Positions 1 to 14,000 of a stretch of 64,000 bases of DNA are shown in pieces. The position numbers and the translations under genes are program-made. Source of the DNA: Osmia lignaria lignaria (taxonomy: Eukaryota > Arthropoda > Insecta > Hymenoptera > Megachilidae); the NCBI RefSeq assembly GCF_051020975.1, contig NC_135045.1:5582501-5646500 (forward strand), given 5' to 3'. Position 1 is the stretch's first letter. Every line of letters starts with the position of its first letter. The notes beneath the pieces were generated by a model, which had not been told where the DNA came from, did no database searches, and saw nothing but the letters and a program-made list of their open reading frames with translations.

Positions 1-59
1 TGATGAAACTTTGTATTTCACGCGTCCAAACTAGTATGAATGGACGAGCAATTTTGGGC

Positions 60-420
60 GGGTAGCGTTTTATGTATCTGTTTTGCGCGTAAAACAACTT
101 CTGATCGCTGGCGTTTCCTACGCTGTTTGCGACAGCCTATTTTTCGAACGGCTGTCCATTCGAGCATCGACGTTACGTTCGGCGTGTGGAGTGGAACGAG
201 GCTGGCACAGTCTTGCGTAACGAACTGAGCCACGCCGACACAAATAATGGGGGTTTTGTTTGGCGAACGGGGTAATTCGTTTATCTTCTTTTTCCAGCAA
301 TCCGGCGACCGAACAACGCTCGGCTACGGCCACGAAAACAGTGGGTTGGGAGATGAGGGTGAGGGGATTGTCCACTTCGAATCAAGCGGAATTACGTGCA
401 TTCGTTTCATCTGATCGTAA
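60..420. other. GC-richer block with CpGs, function unknown
   Basis: This block is clearly less AT-rich than the sequence after 520 and has short overlapping open frames on both strands (18-233 minus, 118-375 minus, 260-508 plus). None has a recognisable protein or splice context. It could be part of a regulatory element or an exon continuing from outside the window. Confidence 0.3.
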
Positions 421-3400
421 ACAGTTACGTGTTAACAATGCATGTTTCACGCGAATAGAATTTCATCGGCTAGGTAAAAGGGAAGGTGGGAGGGAAGAAT
501 ATGGATAGAAGAAACTAGGAGAAACTCAAGATCGGAAATGGAAATTATTAATACCTGTTCATCTGTAGCCTGAGAAAGAGGAGCTGTTTCCTATTTAATT
601 TTGCAGTCTGAATAGGACCGAATTAAAATTTCTGGGCTCGAGAGACTCATTGGTTGATTAACTTGGTTTAAAAATAGAAATGTATTCTAAATAAGATTAA
701 GTAATATTTAATCGTAAAAAAGTAGTTTTTGATATAATAAGTGGAAAACTTAGAAGGGACCCCTCTGCGAAGTGGGACACGGGGTTGTAGCCCCCCTTTA
801 ACCTCCCCTAAATTCGAATCTAGCCGCAGAATTGAGCTTTCGCGTCAAATTTTTAAATTTTCTAAAATAATTTGGGTCACTGCTTATGTTCTATCGAAAT
901 CCTTCCTAAAAACGATAAAATAAAATATAATTATTTTATTTTGTTGAAAAATTCTTTGCATTAGGTCGATGCGAATAATTAATCTGCGTTAGATGTAAAC
1001 TTTAGTGTATCATATGAACTTTTAAAAATATTTACGAGAAAACAGAAATATTAAGGTCTATAACACACAAAGCTGTATACATTGCTTTTTTCTCTCAAAC
1101 GACCGAAGGCATTCAACTGCTAATTAACCACTAGATCCCGTTTTTCGTTGTCGTCGAGCAACGGAGATCGTCGACCAAAGACGGTTAAGGTCGATGTAAG
1201 ACCACTCATCTTTGAGTGGCACTCGAAATTGGTTTTAATTAAATTTGAACAATAGGTTTCTCTTTCGCGCTCTGCGGATTCAAGTGAGTTACCGACGTTG
1301 TTCTCTGGAAATAATTATTTTCAGAATTAGTCCCGTTGAATTTCAGCGATGCAAACGATTTTAATTGCGGTTAAAAAATAATTCCGTGTAAACGAACAGC
1401 TTCAGAGCGTTAAATATATTATCATAATTAGGAACAAGGAATATTCAGTTACAATTACAGTTTTTGTGAAACTTTGGCAGGAAAAGATCTCGGATTTATC
1501 TGTTTTGAAGCTTTAAGAGAGAAAGAATTATTTTTAAAATGTCAAATAGCAGGATGGTTTACTGACATAGAGAGGAATTGGGTACAATCGTAAAACGGAT
1601 ATAAACTTCGTATCCAATCGAGTGAATAATAAAAGATATAAAAACTTGAAGGAAAAACAATTGGAAAAATATAGTACATTGATAATAAGCTTGAAAGTTG
1701 TAACTAGCTTAAATAAAGAAGATTAGAAAACATTAACAAAACTAAGTCTATGTAATTATTGAAACTAATCAACAATACGTTTTTTAACGAAGCATAAATT
1801 ATTATGGTCCGGAATAAGAATTACAGGAAAAATGTATTGTAGGAGAATAGAGTAAATACATTTAAAATTAATGGTAAAATAATCTGCACTGTGGAATAAA
1901 TGAAATTCAATCTTATTGCATGACAACGCAACACCAAGAAATGATAATACAAAAGGTTATCGAATTTTAATTTGAAATTTTACTGTACCTTCCTTATCCT
2001 TTCTAGACGATTTTTAAGCAATAAATTATTTTCAAAATACAGAAACTATGGAAACAATATTCGAATAACTTTAAAATTTTTAAATTCTTCTTATGTTAAA
2101 ATTTCATGGATGCATAGAGGGTTGATAAAGTGATGGATTCCAAAAATAATGAAAATTTTGTATGCAAAGTTATTGCCTCGTTTTATAACTGCGAATGTGT
2201 TATAAGAAACAGTAATAATGCGAAAGGAACTTGTGAAATGACAATAATTCGTACTAAAATGAGCCATAAAATTCTTGTCAAAGAAAAAAGCGAAATAGTT
2301 CAATTAATTTCAGTACAATTCAACTTGATTAAACTAACGGTGTCTAACTTAGTTTAATGTAATTGTTTCCGTAAAAGAGACACCAGTCTTTTTTTATTAC
2401 ATCGATCCTTTATCTTATACTTTGAACCTTTTTTCTTCCATTCTCCTTCGTGAATTTGAAAGCCTTATTTAAATATGTATTATCATATTACCAGTGTAGG
2501 CTCCTGAAACTCGGATGTAATATGTTAATTGACGTTTAATTGTCTTTTCTTTCTCCACTTCTCCAGACTACTTTCATTTTCTTCAGGTGCTCTGGATAAC
2601 AAATGACTATTACCCTAATTATCTCCTATGCAAATTCAACCACGTATTTAGGTTTAAATATTACTTATTCCTGAAAATTTTACATTTGCACAATTTAACG
2701 AAATTATCTAATGAATATAAGTTTTTCGGGTTTTGAACTGGAATAAAGAAAAAATTAGTAGTTGTGATGTAAATGTAACTGAATAACTGTCGATTAGTTT
2801 GTAAATGTATCGATCAAATGTAGGTGATTGTAACTACCACCGTTACTAATGATGGTAATTATTAAATATTTACACTAATCAAGTACACAGAAGTTATTGT
2901 AATTGTCACTTCTATAATTATAACGTAAATAACAAGGTTATTGAGAAAATAATATAGAATAAAGAGTCAATAACGTTCCAAGACTTTTAAGATAATCAAA
3001 TTAAAACTTTTATTATTTCCAACAATTTTTGTTTTGAAGTGAAAATCGAATTGATTTGACATTTCACGCTAATTGAATTCTTTGAAAATTTCATAGAGAA
3101 TATTGGTATCTAACAGGTACAGATATTTATCTATCACTGCGACTGATGGATCCGATTCGATTGATGTATTGTGTTCGAAATTTTTCTTTTTTAACTTCAA
3201 CATCCTTTGAAGCTTGAGATTAAAAAGAAGCGTGCGTGAATAGTTGACGTTACAGGGATCAACCACTTTACAGATGTATTTCACGCTTTAAAACTACGGG
3301 AAAAGGCACTAATGAACGTCGAGTTGGAGCTCTTTGACATCATCAATTTTATTCAAGCGTGTTTCGGACACAGTATGTTGTAATAACTGGACATCATTCA

Positions 3401-6400
3401 ATCAAATTGAAATGAAATTTTCAGTTTAATTTATTTCTAGTTTAATTATATTACAAACTATTCGATAATTAATATTACAATTAAAAATTCACGCGTGAGA
3501 ATTGAAATTAATATTGTATTTTTAAAATAATTATCTCGACCGAAGAACGGTATTTCAAACGGATATTCTTTTTGTTGCATTTTATCTGTAATTCATTGAC
3601 GTTCTTTCGCTACACCGATTACAGCCACCGGATTCAACATTTGGTCAAATTGAAATTTCAATTTCACGCTTTATCGGCTTCACCGTCAATAGTTGCAAAT
3701 TGTGGTTAGTCTGTGCAAGAACCGGCAGTCGATACAATTATATAATACGTCAAACAGTTGACAAATCTGGTAATTACATTAAAAACGGTACAACAGCAAA
3801 TAGGATCACGGTACAATCAACTTATCCGGGTGTATAGATATGAATAGTTTCAACAGTGGGTTTGTTTTTGGTTATGATATTGAGGAAAATTGAAATAGAT
3901 AGTAATATTGAAATGTTATTACCTCAATTATTTCTTTGACGCACAGAATGTAATGTAAAAAGGGATCCATGTTACACAGAAATTTTACTTTTAGAATATG
4001 CTGAAATAAGTTTATTTTAATCATTAGGAATGTAAAATTATACAAAATGAATAAAAGATTTTTTTTTAAATTTTAATATGGTCGAAACCAACGAGTAAAA
4101 GCCATAATAATTACAAATTTTAGATCTAATAGCTTATTATGACTTCTTGTTTTACTTGATATTATTATAATTACATGCAACACGATTTAGTGACATAAAA
4201 ATATGAACCATAAAATGGTAGATAGTAATGCTATATCCATTTAAAATTTTACTATCTTTTTGTGGAACACAAACATGAAAGAATCATCAGTATTATTACA
4301 GAACCGAATTATTATTGTTACGTCCCGCAACGCCATCCACCCTTGAACAGGTTACCTAAATTATTTCTACATATTCCAATATAACAACTGTTGTTTATTT
4401 CTATACATATATCACCGATGTTACAATTCGTGCGCGCAACACCCAAAGTGAACAGGGTGAAATAAAAGAAAGTCATTGCAACAATAGTTATGTTAAGTAG
4501 AAAAAAAAAGAAATCATAATAATGTATTAAATTTAAAATTTAAAATTATTGTAAAGCACTTTTACCTTGTAAAAATATATAGGGGTGGGATTGTAGCAAT
4601 AAAAGATCAATATAGATTTAAATAATGATATCGTCAATAATACTTAAGGCAATTATTTAAAGGGGTTTTCAGATAAATATGAATAAATTTAATAGCAACG
4701 ATAATAAAACAGGGAGTTCCATGTTATACTGAAAGGGTTGCAATCCTGCAGCCCTTGTGGACGAGCTACCACTATTAATAACAGTAAATATGCATGTTAT
4801 CTAAATAAATAAATAAGTGTATAAAATAATATAAGTCATATCTATTCGATTTTATACATTTATAAAGGCGCGGATAAAATTTTCCTCTTTTTCATTTTCA
4901 ATTGATATAGTTAATGGAATATAAAAACTTAAATGCAATAATAAGCTGTCAATACTACAGCAGAGAAGAGTTTCTTAGGTAGCAGCAGTTTTTAGTAATT
5001 ACATAGGATTATCCACTTGAAAAGTAATCGCAGGTCGTGCAAAAGTGACAGACATTTTTACCTTTCTGACGTTTCCTTGTTATCGATTGGCTCCTCGTTA
5101 ACGACGCATTCGCTACCGGATTTGACCTGGTTCCTTAATTCGCAGGTTCCCTCTTTTTGATGTTTGTCAAACTCTCACTTCACATGTGCAAAATGTGAAA
5201 CGTAATTCTATATTTCTTTTATTATTATTGGCTTTGTAGTCGTGTAAAAAAATAAAGCAATAATTTGTAATTAATTCAATATCTTCTCTTCTTTGATATC
5301 ATATTTATTTTTAAAAAATCATAATACCAGTTAAATTACCAGTCAAAGGAGTATGAAAAAATATTTGAATTTTTAAAAGTATTTTTTCTAAGGCCTCCAA
5401 GTTAATTTGTACGCTTGATAGGATAAAATTTGATTTTACAAAGCTTTGGTTTTGAGAAAATTAATTTTGAATATTTATTTAATATCTACATATGCCCTTG
5501 TTCACAGAAACACCGTTTGTAGAATGACTCCTTGCATAGTTATCATATACATATATTTACACGGTGACACGAGTTTATAATTTGTACAGTTCAATGGAAT
5601 ACGAGATATATTTCAAAATTAATTAATCCATTAATTGAGAGCTTACTGAAAATGGTCTTTTCTGTACCAAATACACAGCTGTGCTTGTCGTATCATCGAT
5701 GTATGGACTCCCGATAATATCTCTGGAACTTTTATTTCTTGAAACACTTTACGAATGTTTCGTTCCAGTTCGATAAAAAGTGGTAGCACGGACAGACAAC
5801 TAAGATTGTAAAACCGATGGACGTCGAATCTATTTAACGTCGCGAAGTTTAAAAGCACTGATATAAGTACTTAGAAATAGCGGATGGCGGCCTAGTATAA
5901 ATAGTATAAGATATATTTTAACTTTTGTTAGAATCTTTACATATTACACTTAATTAAATCTCGTCTTTTACACAGTTACATCGTCTCGTATTTTCAGTGT
6001 TTGCTTTTAGAAAATATGAATTATAGCAGCCTCTCAAAAATAGCATTTCCTGCGGCAACGTCATAAATCTACTACAAATTCCGATTTAACACTTTGACAC
6101 ACTTACGGTACATTTGATGAATGTGTTATTTCATCCCCTTTTTTTTATTATATTTCATAGTTTATGGACCCTAGGAAACAACGGCTTTTAGTCACATTAA
6201 TATACAAACACGTGTATTAAGTATTTTATTAAGCAATAAATACTATACTTGAATTATGTATAATAAATAAAAGTTTTGGTATTTAGAGATTAGATGGAGT
6301 TATTACTTATAGAATAGTATTTTCAAAAGTTTAAGTTTCCGATGAAAAATGCATTTCAACAATTTAAACTTTAAATTGATCACATACTGCAGCGTGACAG

Positions 6401-6999
6401 TTATTGCCACATGATCCAAAATGTGCCATTTTTCATGGCGAGATAATATAACACGTTAGTTTTCGCCGCAAAATTCAAAATGTGACATTATTCGTAGAGA
6501 CCCGGTATACAGTGTGTCGCATATAAAACCGAACACCTGAGAAATGTTTGAAAAACAAGTTAAGTGGATTTTTTTTAAATATCATTAAAAATTTTTTTAT
6601 ATTCGTAAACTAATAAGTGTTAAACTAAAATATAGCAATTATCTTCTAAACAATAAAAATGATCAGAAACCATACGATAAAAACTAAATAGAAAGAAAAT
6701 TTTTGTTTTATTAAAATATTCCGAAGATCCTTTAGAAAAGGGAGCAGTCTTTGAATACATTTCAAAGGGAAAGGAATATAAATGTACTTATTGACGTCAC
6801 ATTATTGTTTATTTTTCCATTCAAAGCATCTTTTGAAAAGCAACACTGGTACAATTTCCGTAGTAAGGTCAATTTGTAAGTCGGCAAAGAAAATAGTTAA
6901 GCTTAATCTTGTCTCAAACGCGAAAAGAAACTCAAACGATTACGTTCGGACAAAGAAAAGTAGCAAGTTGATTCTGAGAATAACGAGTACGTAAAATAC

Positions 7000-7420
7000 T
7001 ATTCCTTGGACGAGTATGGGACGAGGAAGTAAAGAAGGTATGAGTTCTCAGCGAAATTAAAGCTTAATGCTTCTAACGAATACCACGACTGAGGGGGATA
7101 TAAATCCACTATGGGCGGAGAATTTGAGAGGGTTGAACGGTAAGAAGGTGAAGGAGAAATAGGATAGGAAGGATAACGAGGCAGCGAAAGGGAGGAAAAA
7201 GAAGAAGAGGGAACGAGCGTCGGACGAAAATACTCGTCGAACGTGAAAGAAGTGCGTTTAATTAAACCGGCAAATAAGTGCGGCTCTGGTATTACCGAGC
7301 GTCGCTTCCACATTTTCTGCAGCTGCAGCTGCTTTGTGCTTGCCGCTTCGATGTCGGGAAGAGGCCACCATCGAACGTAAGTCTGCGAGCACTTCAGTCG
7401 TGCTTCACTTCGAATAACTG
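7000..7420. other. Purine-rich GC-richer block with CAGCTG cluster
   Basis: The + strand is a long run of GGAGGAAAAAGAAGAAGAGG-like sequence, producing a Ser/Pro/Tyr-rich minus-strand frame (6999-7313) that looks compositional. At 7318-7332 TGCAGCTGCAGCTGC holds two overlapping CAGCTG E-boxes. A candidate intronic enhancer by composition only. Confidence 0.3.
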
Positions 7421-7706
7421 GCGTGGTGGTTTTCGATCGACAGCTAATTAAATTTTCAGCTAATCATCAATCGTATCGCTGGATCATAGTTATCTGTCGT
7501 TTTAGGGATTCTTCAATGATGCGCTATGCTCAATTAACAGATATTCATAATTTACTTTTTGGAAAAGTGCATTTCAGTTTTTCGATAAATGTTCATTTTA
7601 AAGACACAGATATCTGTCCTGAGGGTAGCAAAACATTTTGTTTTTTCTTTTATTTATATACACTGATCTAATTGTAAGATTAATCACGATTAATCGTATT
7701 AGACAT

Positions 7707-7852
7707 TTAACCGTCATATGGCAGACCATTTTTATTTTCCGAAGTTTACATTGCTCCTTTAAAAATTATTTTTCTAATATACGAAATTCTTTTGTTTAAA
7801 AATTACACATGTAACTTTGGTTTGATATCAGGGTCCGCTCTTCAAGAGTTAA
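7707..7852 (+). mobile_element. TTAA-flanked piggyBac-type MITE, copy 1 (degraded)
   Basis: Bounded by TTAA at 7707-7710 and 7849-7852. The left end has CCGTCATATGGCAGACC, related to the CCCTTGGATGGCGGACC end of the 32716 copy. The right end (GGGTCCGCTCTTCAAGAG) is related to its CTGTTCAAGGG end. The middle has been shortened. No coding capacity. Confidence 0.6.
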
Positions 7853-7986
7853 TATGAAACGAGCTAATAGCACCAATTATACAATGTGTTTCATAAAGTG
7901 TTGACACCTTCAAAAACTGAGAATTTTCTATGTCAAAAGAAATCAGAAATCCTTTTACCACTTTACCCGCCATATATCTTTAGTAG

Positions 7987-8068
7987 AACGTCAATTATCC
8001 GGACGTCATTTAACGGAAACGTCAATTATTCGAATGTCAGTTATCCGAGGGATCTATTATCGGAACGT
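7987..8068 (+). repeat. Degenerate 15-16 bp tandem repeat
   Basis: About five units of the type ACGTCAATTATCCGGA stand in a row: ACGTCAATTATCCGG, ACGTCATTTAACGGAA, ACGTCAATTATTCGAA, TGTCAGTTATCCGAGG and GATCTATTATCGGAACG. The units are too diverged and too closely spaced for a CRISPR-like array. This is a small minisatellite. Confidence 0.8.
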
Positions 8069-8555
8069 AGCGTTATTTAAGTTACGAAACAGTATTTACG
8101 TTGGGATATATGTAGGTGAAAATAAATTTAAACATTATCCGTCAGAGGTTCTTTGAAAAGCTTAATTGATTCTAAACGCGAGTAACAAAACTGAAATTCA
8201 TAACAACTAATCAGTCGGCGAGGAATATTAATTTTCCAGCTACACGGTTTATTTCGTTATTCTCCCGTGGGTGGCATTAATTTTTTGAAGGACGACGGCC
8301 GTTTTGCATTGATCGATGAACAGTCACGGTTTCCTACGTACCTCGTAGAACACGATACGTCGGAAGGAAGCCAAAGTAATCGCAACCGCAAGATAATCTT
8401 CTCCATTTCTTAGCTTCGCATTCCCTTCGAGCATCGAGGTAGAAACTGCGTTCTTCGTTCTGTTGCATTTGCACGAGCATATTGTATTTCTTAACCATTC
8501 ATACAGTAAACTCAAACTAGCATGCGGTGGTTCAACTAGCTCGTAAAGCTTCAAA

Positions 8556-8569
8556 TACAGGGTGTCCCA
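8556..8569 (+). repeat. CAGGGTGTCCC element end
   Basis: TACAGGGTGTCCCA is the same terminus as the fold-back element at 15303. Similar ends lie at 9735 (TACAGGATGTCCCA), 10723 (TATACAGGGTACA) and, inverted, 12068 and 49443. They probably mark fragments of a dispersed family. The full boundaries could not be drawn. Confidence 0.4.
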
Positions 8570-10830
8570 CCTGATTCAGTCATCCCTAATCATATTTTAT
8601 GAATATAGTCAATAAAATCAACTGTTCGTGAGGTAGTAAAAATTTCATATAAAAATTTGAAATATCACGGTAATTTTTAATTTCTTGTTGTTTAACTATA
8701 GGTGGAATATTGAATGAATCGAAATTATTTAAAAAAATGTGTTTTTCTTAATAATATTATTTATGTTGAATTCAATACCGACACCAACCACAATTTTATA
8801 GAAATTATTTTAGTATAATGTTGTTTCAAGCACTTTCACGAAGCACCGACTACCTCCTTTTCCCTCTTTTTTCTCTACATAAACTTTTGAAAGTGAAGTG
8901 GTGATCAATCAAAAAACTAATTCTTCCGATCGAATACCATCATAGTATCTAATAATAAGTTTACACGTGTACCTTATTTTTAATAAGCTGCAATCTATTC
9001 TAATAAAATAGATCTAAGCAGGTTAGTCGATACCAACACATTACACCCGATTACATTCTTCATTCTTCTTGTAATAGGTATTCAATTTTAATTGATCTGA
9101 TTAATCAGGCATGTAAAATTTTAAATTTGGTATTTAATAAATCTGATTAAATGAGTGGTGAAAAATGCATCAGAGCTTAAAAGGACTCGAATAATGAGTT
9201 AATTTATTTACATTATCCACTATCCATTTAATAAGATCAATTAAAATTAAAAATATTAATTTAAAGTATTAATTATCATAATTAATATTTCGATTTTAAA
9301 ATTTCTTGATCTCATAGCAGAGTACAAGTTTCAAATAAGTTTACTTCTCAGTGACTTGATGAGTAAGATTAATCTAGTGCAATGTAAAGATGGAAAAATG
9401 AAATGGTAACGAAGATAAGTATTAAGCTTTCATCTTGTACAAAGTGTAATTTATACATTTATTAGCGATGAATAGATGACATTTTTTGAAACTCTCACAG
9501 TCATATGACTTTTACGGTTTGCATTGTAACTCCCGTCTGGTTGAAAGTAAATACTAATGGTAAAATAGCCGGTGATCAATATGGATGCGGTCCATGTTTC
9601 TATTGACTCACTCTTTTCCGACGAATGCACTGAAAAAGGAAAAAGGATCGATGTGTGTAAAAAACTATTAACAAAAAAAAAAATACAGTAGGTTTATAGT
9701 ACGTGTATGAAAATGTCCACACGTAAATTGATAATACAGGATGTCCCAAAAGTACATTCTTATAAAATCAGTTCTTTTTCATGTAATATGTAAATTCTTA
9801 AATGACAATTGCAAAAAAATTGCAAGCTTTACTGATTGTCAGTTAATAGAATAAAACTGTTAATGTACGTGTCCTATGTTCCTTATCTTAAATTAAACTT
9901 CATCTTGGAAAGATAAATGGTAGTTTCGGCAGAGAACTATACTTTCTGAATGAAGATAGCTAGTAAAGGGATAGATAACAGCAAGTAAAAGGGCAAGTTA
10001 TATAACGATTGGCATTTTAAGATAAAGTTCTATTTTAAGGGATCAACAAAATATTGTCAAATAATTGGCACATAATAATTTTACAATAATTTTACAAATT
10101 ATTATTATTTATTTAAATTATATTAAACGTATCTATTAGTTTTTATCAAAGAATTAGTATAGTAAAAATTATTTTTTATCATTCCTGCTTCTTAATTAGA
10201 TTATTAACTAATAATTCCAATTAACAATTAAACTTTTATTTAAATTACTAAGTCCATCTAAGAGAACCTCCTAACATTGTTAATAGTTTTCATCAGCATT
10301 AAAGTGTCGCGAAATTTCATCAAAAGTTGTGCGGTAAATCTTCATCAAGTTTACAGTAGCTCGACGCCGACTTCAATTATTTTATTCAAGTTAACCTGAA
10401 AGCAGATATGTGGCGGTGACTCGTGGAAAATTCTTAATATAATGGAAGGCTATATTTTACAAATACGATACGAGATAATATTTTGTATACAACGTAGGTG
10501 TAATAACCTGTCAACTACTAGGAGGATAGTACAAAGTATAATGTCAGTATAGCAGGTGCAACACCAGCTTCCTTATAGCTCTTTAACAGTAAATGCCTAC
10601 GCACGTATTACAACTTCTTAAAAGTTTATAGCTTCGCGTTTCAAATTTTATTCTGCATTCTTTTTTGCTGTGAAATCTGAAACATAAGACCTTTTTAGAT
10701 TCTTTTCAATTTTAGGTCGTTGTATACAGGGTACAGTCAAACAGTAAGTTGCATTTGTATTTAAAAAAAGGAAATATCGAGCATTCGGAATTACCTTTTT
10801 AAAGGATGGATGAATAGTTATGACACTGTA

Positions 10831-11176
10831 TGTTCACTCGCAACCAAATCAGGCTTCTCCAGAGAGCATGGAGATATAGGGGAAGCAGGAATTCTCAAAG
10901 TCTTAATTTTGACGATATTAATATTAAAAATAATTTAAAAAAGGATTATACAGTTTCTCATTATTAAATATTATAAAATTTAGTATATAACTGAGAAATA
11001 TGAATAATCAATTCAAATTTTCTCGCATAAACTTTTATACGCAAGTGGTAGGGGAACCACAGATAGGACCTTTTCCACTGTATTGTCATTTTCCCCAGGG
11101 ACACCTATGGGGAAGGGTGAGAATCCGGGACATCAGCACTTTTTCCTAGGAAGTCTGATTTGATCGCGAGTGTACA
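10831..11176. mobile_element. TA-flanked MITE with ~30 bp inverted ends (family A, copy 1)
   Basis: The left end is TGTTCACTCGCAACCAAATC then AGGCTTC. The reverse complement of the right end is TGTACACTCGCGATCAAATC then AGACTTC, giving a 27 bp inverted repeat with few mismatches. TA lies on both sides (10829-10830 and 11177-11178), as expected for Tc1/mariner-superfamily insertions. The interior is 346 bp without coding capacity. It includes a GC-richer right part (CCCCAGGGACACCTATGGGG) that is repeated in copy 2. Confidence 0.8.
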
Positions 11177-12107
11177 TATTCTTGTTAATTAGCACTTCAT
11201 AAAATTTCTTCTAAAAGACTGTCATATATATCCTGTTAATGAAAAAGGCACGAACACTTATGCGACTCATTGTGTATTATTAACAAATTTTATACTTGTA
11301 ACACAGAAGTTCGTTTTAAAAATACTGTTCTCAAAGGTATTCTTAGTCTCCAAATCAACTTTATTAATTAGTATTAAATACAACTGTTCATTATAGCAGT
11401 CAATATAATTGTTCTGCAAATGTAAGCTGCTTACACAGTAGAATATAATCGCTAATAAATCAACCATTTTATGCGTAACAGCTTAACGGAATGAAATATT
11501 GCGGTAAATCATGAATTATATATCTGTTGGCCATTTTCTCGCGATAAAAGTTAAAATTGCAGGGGTATAATAATAATGATAAGAAGCGATGATTGAAAGG
11601 AATAAAGAAAAAGAATAAATTTTGTAGGAAATTGAAATAAGAAGCTGGCGGGTCTGAAATGAGGTTAAATTCTTAATTGGAATGAAATCTTTCTTGAAAT
11701 ATCTGTCAGCAAGTGTAGGATATCGTTTAATGTAATTGAATTGGATTGTAGCCCAATTATGAAGCAGCTTTTAAAAGTACCTTTTATATATAATTGGGTG
11801 CTGTTGAAGTGCTTATATAATATTTATAATGTGAATATCTTTCTGAATCATATAAATTAGAAAGGATAGAAATAAAATTAAAAGAAAGAACATACATTGT
11901 TAATCGAAAATCATTTATGGCAAGGTTGGGCATTATTCGAGTAATTTTGGAAGAGGGTATAAAAAATATATAATCTACATAGAAACAATAAATTATGTAG
12001 AACGTGTAAAATATCTAAAATGTGTATGTATTACTCACTGTCGAATGTTAATCATTTAATTTTGGAATGCCCTGTATATTTTTTAGTACCTGAAATGGTT
12101 AATTGAT

Positions 12108-12212
12108 ATAAACATTTCTGTTATTATACGCGCAATGAAATATTTGAACATTATTTTCATGGAATCGTATCGAATGTGTTACTCATTTTCGTATATGAAT
12201 AAAATTCTGTAC
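12108..12212 (+). repeat. Dispersed repeat B, copy 1
   Basis: About 105 bp containing ATTATACGCGCAATGAAATA and TTTTCGTATATGAATAAAAT. It is colinear with 27505-27610 at roughly four of five bases by eye. The family is unidentified, with no coding capacity. Confidence 0.65.
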
Positions 12213-13394
12213 AAGCCAGTTACTACGTTTTCATATTTAAATTTATTCATATATCATAAAATGAGTATATAAGTGATTAAAATTGAAATCGAATTTTTGG
12301 CCTGGAAATAAGAATACATTTCTAATAATCTTTAACAAAAACGAAAATGTACGAAGATTATTTTTAATACACCAATTTATTCACCAATATGAGTAGAAAA
12401 ATTGTTATACTTAATTTTTCAGGACTGCTTTTAACGCATCGTCGGAGCTCTGTAACTAACCTTTTGTTTGCAAAGTACACATTATTGAAAGCAAATAACT
12501 AAAATAAATCAATATTTTATTATCGTGAAATAGAATCTGTAATTAAAGTTATCATATTTTTCTGGTTACTTTGAGAGATCAAACTTTCAAGTTCTCTCGT
12601 ATATTTATAGAAATTTTATTGTAATTAATGCAATATTAAACAATTGAAATGAAGAGAAAGAAGAAATAGTTTTAAAAATATATTTGCAAGCACTTTGGAC
12701 AGCGGAGTAGTATACATAAATACGTAAAAGGAGAAATATCAATCTACTTGTATCATATTGCTGTCATCCTGTAACCGAAGACGCGATTGTTGATGTGAAA
12801 TTTATCAATTTACGGTTATTGATTTTGAAAGCGTTCCCGCTTCGAGCACTTCCAGGTCGTTCTTTCGACCTCTTTTTGCTTGGAACAACTTCAAGGTCTA
12901 AAAGTGTCTATAACAAGGTAATAACTTCTTTTATATGATATGTACAAAAACTGTTATGGTGTGAGGTTTATTGTACATTTATTTTACGTTTACTCTTCGA
13001 TACTCTAAGAGAATGTTCCTATTATTATTTTTCTTCTATTGTATTCTTCTTCATTTATTTTGTGTACTATTTGTCACATACTACCCTTATAAACATTGAA
13101 ATATATTTCTTTAGAGGAAAGAATTTCATTTACAATATTAATTCAGTTGTGCAAGAGAACTATACGTGCAGCCCAAATAGAGAATTTGCAATTTATTTCA
13201 TATTTTTCATATCAGTATACAGATTTCTATGTATTTGACGTTTGTCCCATCTTATCGTCTGCTGTAAGTAACACGTGGTTCTGGTGTCTGGTGTGGTTTA
13301 GCTGGTCGCGGTTAGCGTGCTCTACTGTGAAATTAGCTGTCCACTAGAGCATATGATACATCGCACACCAAAAGTCTTGTTTTCTATTAAACTG

Positions 13395-13580
13395 TTAACC
13401 CTCGAACAGTAGAATCTGGGTCAATCGTAACCCAAATTTACGAAATATATACAAGGGTATCAACCTAAAATTAAATATATAATTTTTATTAAATATATAG
13501 TATGAAATAATTTATAAAGGAACAATGTAAAATTTAGAAAATGAAAATAATATAAAATACAAAATTGTTTATTCATGAGT
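13395..13580 (-). mobile_element. TTAA-flanked piggyBac-type MITE, copy 2
   Basis: Starts with TTAA at 13395-13398, then CCCTCGAACAGTAGAATC and GGGTCAATCGTAACCC. This is the same end as the 59413 copy, in the same reading direction (reverse relative to copies at 7707, 32716 and 41961). The interior shared with that copy (GTAAAATTTAGAAAATGAAA) is clear. The far end becomes unrecognisable after the ATTCATGA at about 13578, so the second TTAA is lost. Confidence 0.65.
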
Positions 13581-13966
13581 GTGTTATAAGTTTGTTTATG
13601 AAGTGAAAAAAATGTATATTTGCCCATGGAGGGATGTTATTACACATTGAACATTTTTGAGCTGTAATGTATACATGAAAATTAGTTATTCGTATGAATT
13701 TATTTGTGGAACTACCTGTAGAACGTCTTTGAATATGACGTAGGTGTTTCGCAATCAGGAAACCGCCCCATATTTTCTATTGATTTTTTAATGTTCCCCC
13801 ACCTACCCAGTCACGGTTTCTTGGAGGGAGGATTGACTTTAAAATTGGTTTATAGGTTTTATTGTAGTTCAGATGAAATGGTGTTTATCTAACTACAATT
13901 CAGTCAGCTTTCAAAACTGAGCTTGAAATGGTACTTTGTCTTTGAGTTTTATGCTTGAATTTTCTA

Positions 13967-14000
13967 CTAGGTTGTTGCATATCAAATAACCAATTTCGAA
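13967..14000 (+). repeat. Mariner-like terminal sequence
   Basis: TAGGTTGTTGCATATCAAAT followed by AACCAATTTCGAA. The same end sequence recurs at 21164, 23905 and 42151, and in reverse orientation near 50050. It probably marks one end of a decayed mariner-type insertion. The partner end was not located. Confidence 0.5.

Noticed and set aside
6999..7313. 104-codon minus-strand frame
   Set aside because: Ser/Pro/Tyr low complexity from a purine-rich tract on the other strand; no recognisable domain.
7987..8068. CRISPR-like array
   Set aside because: Units are 15-16 bp, contiguous and without spacers, in a eukaryotic intron.
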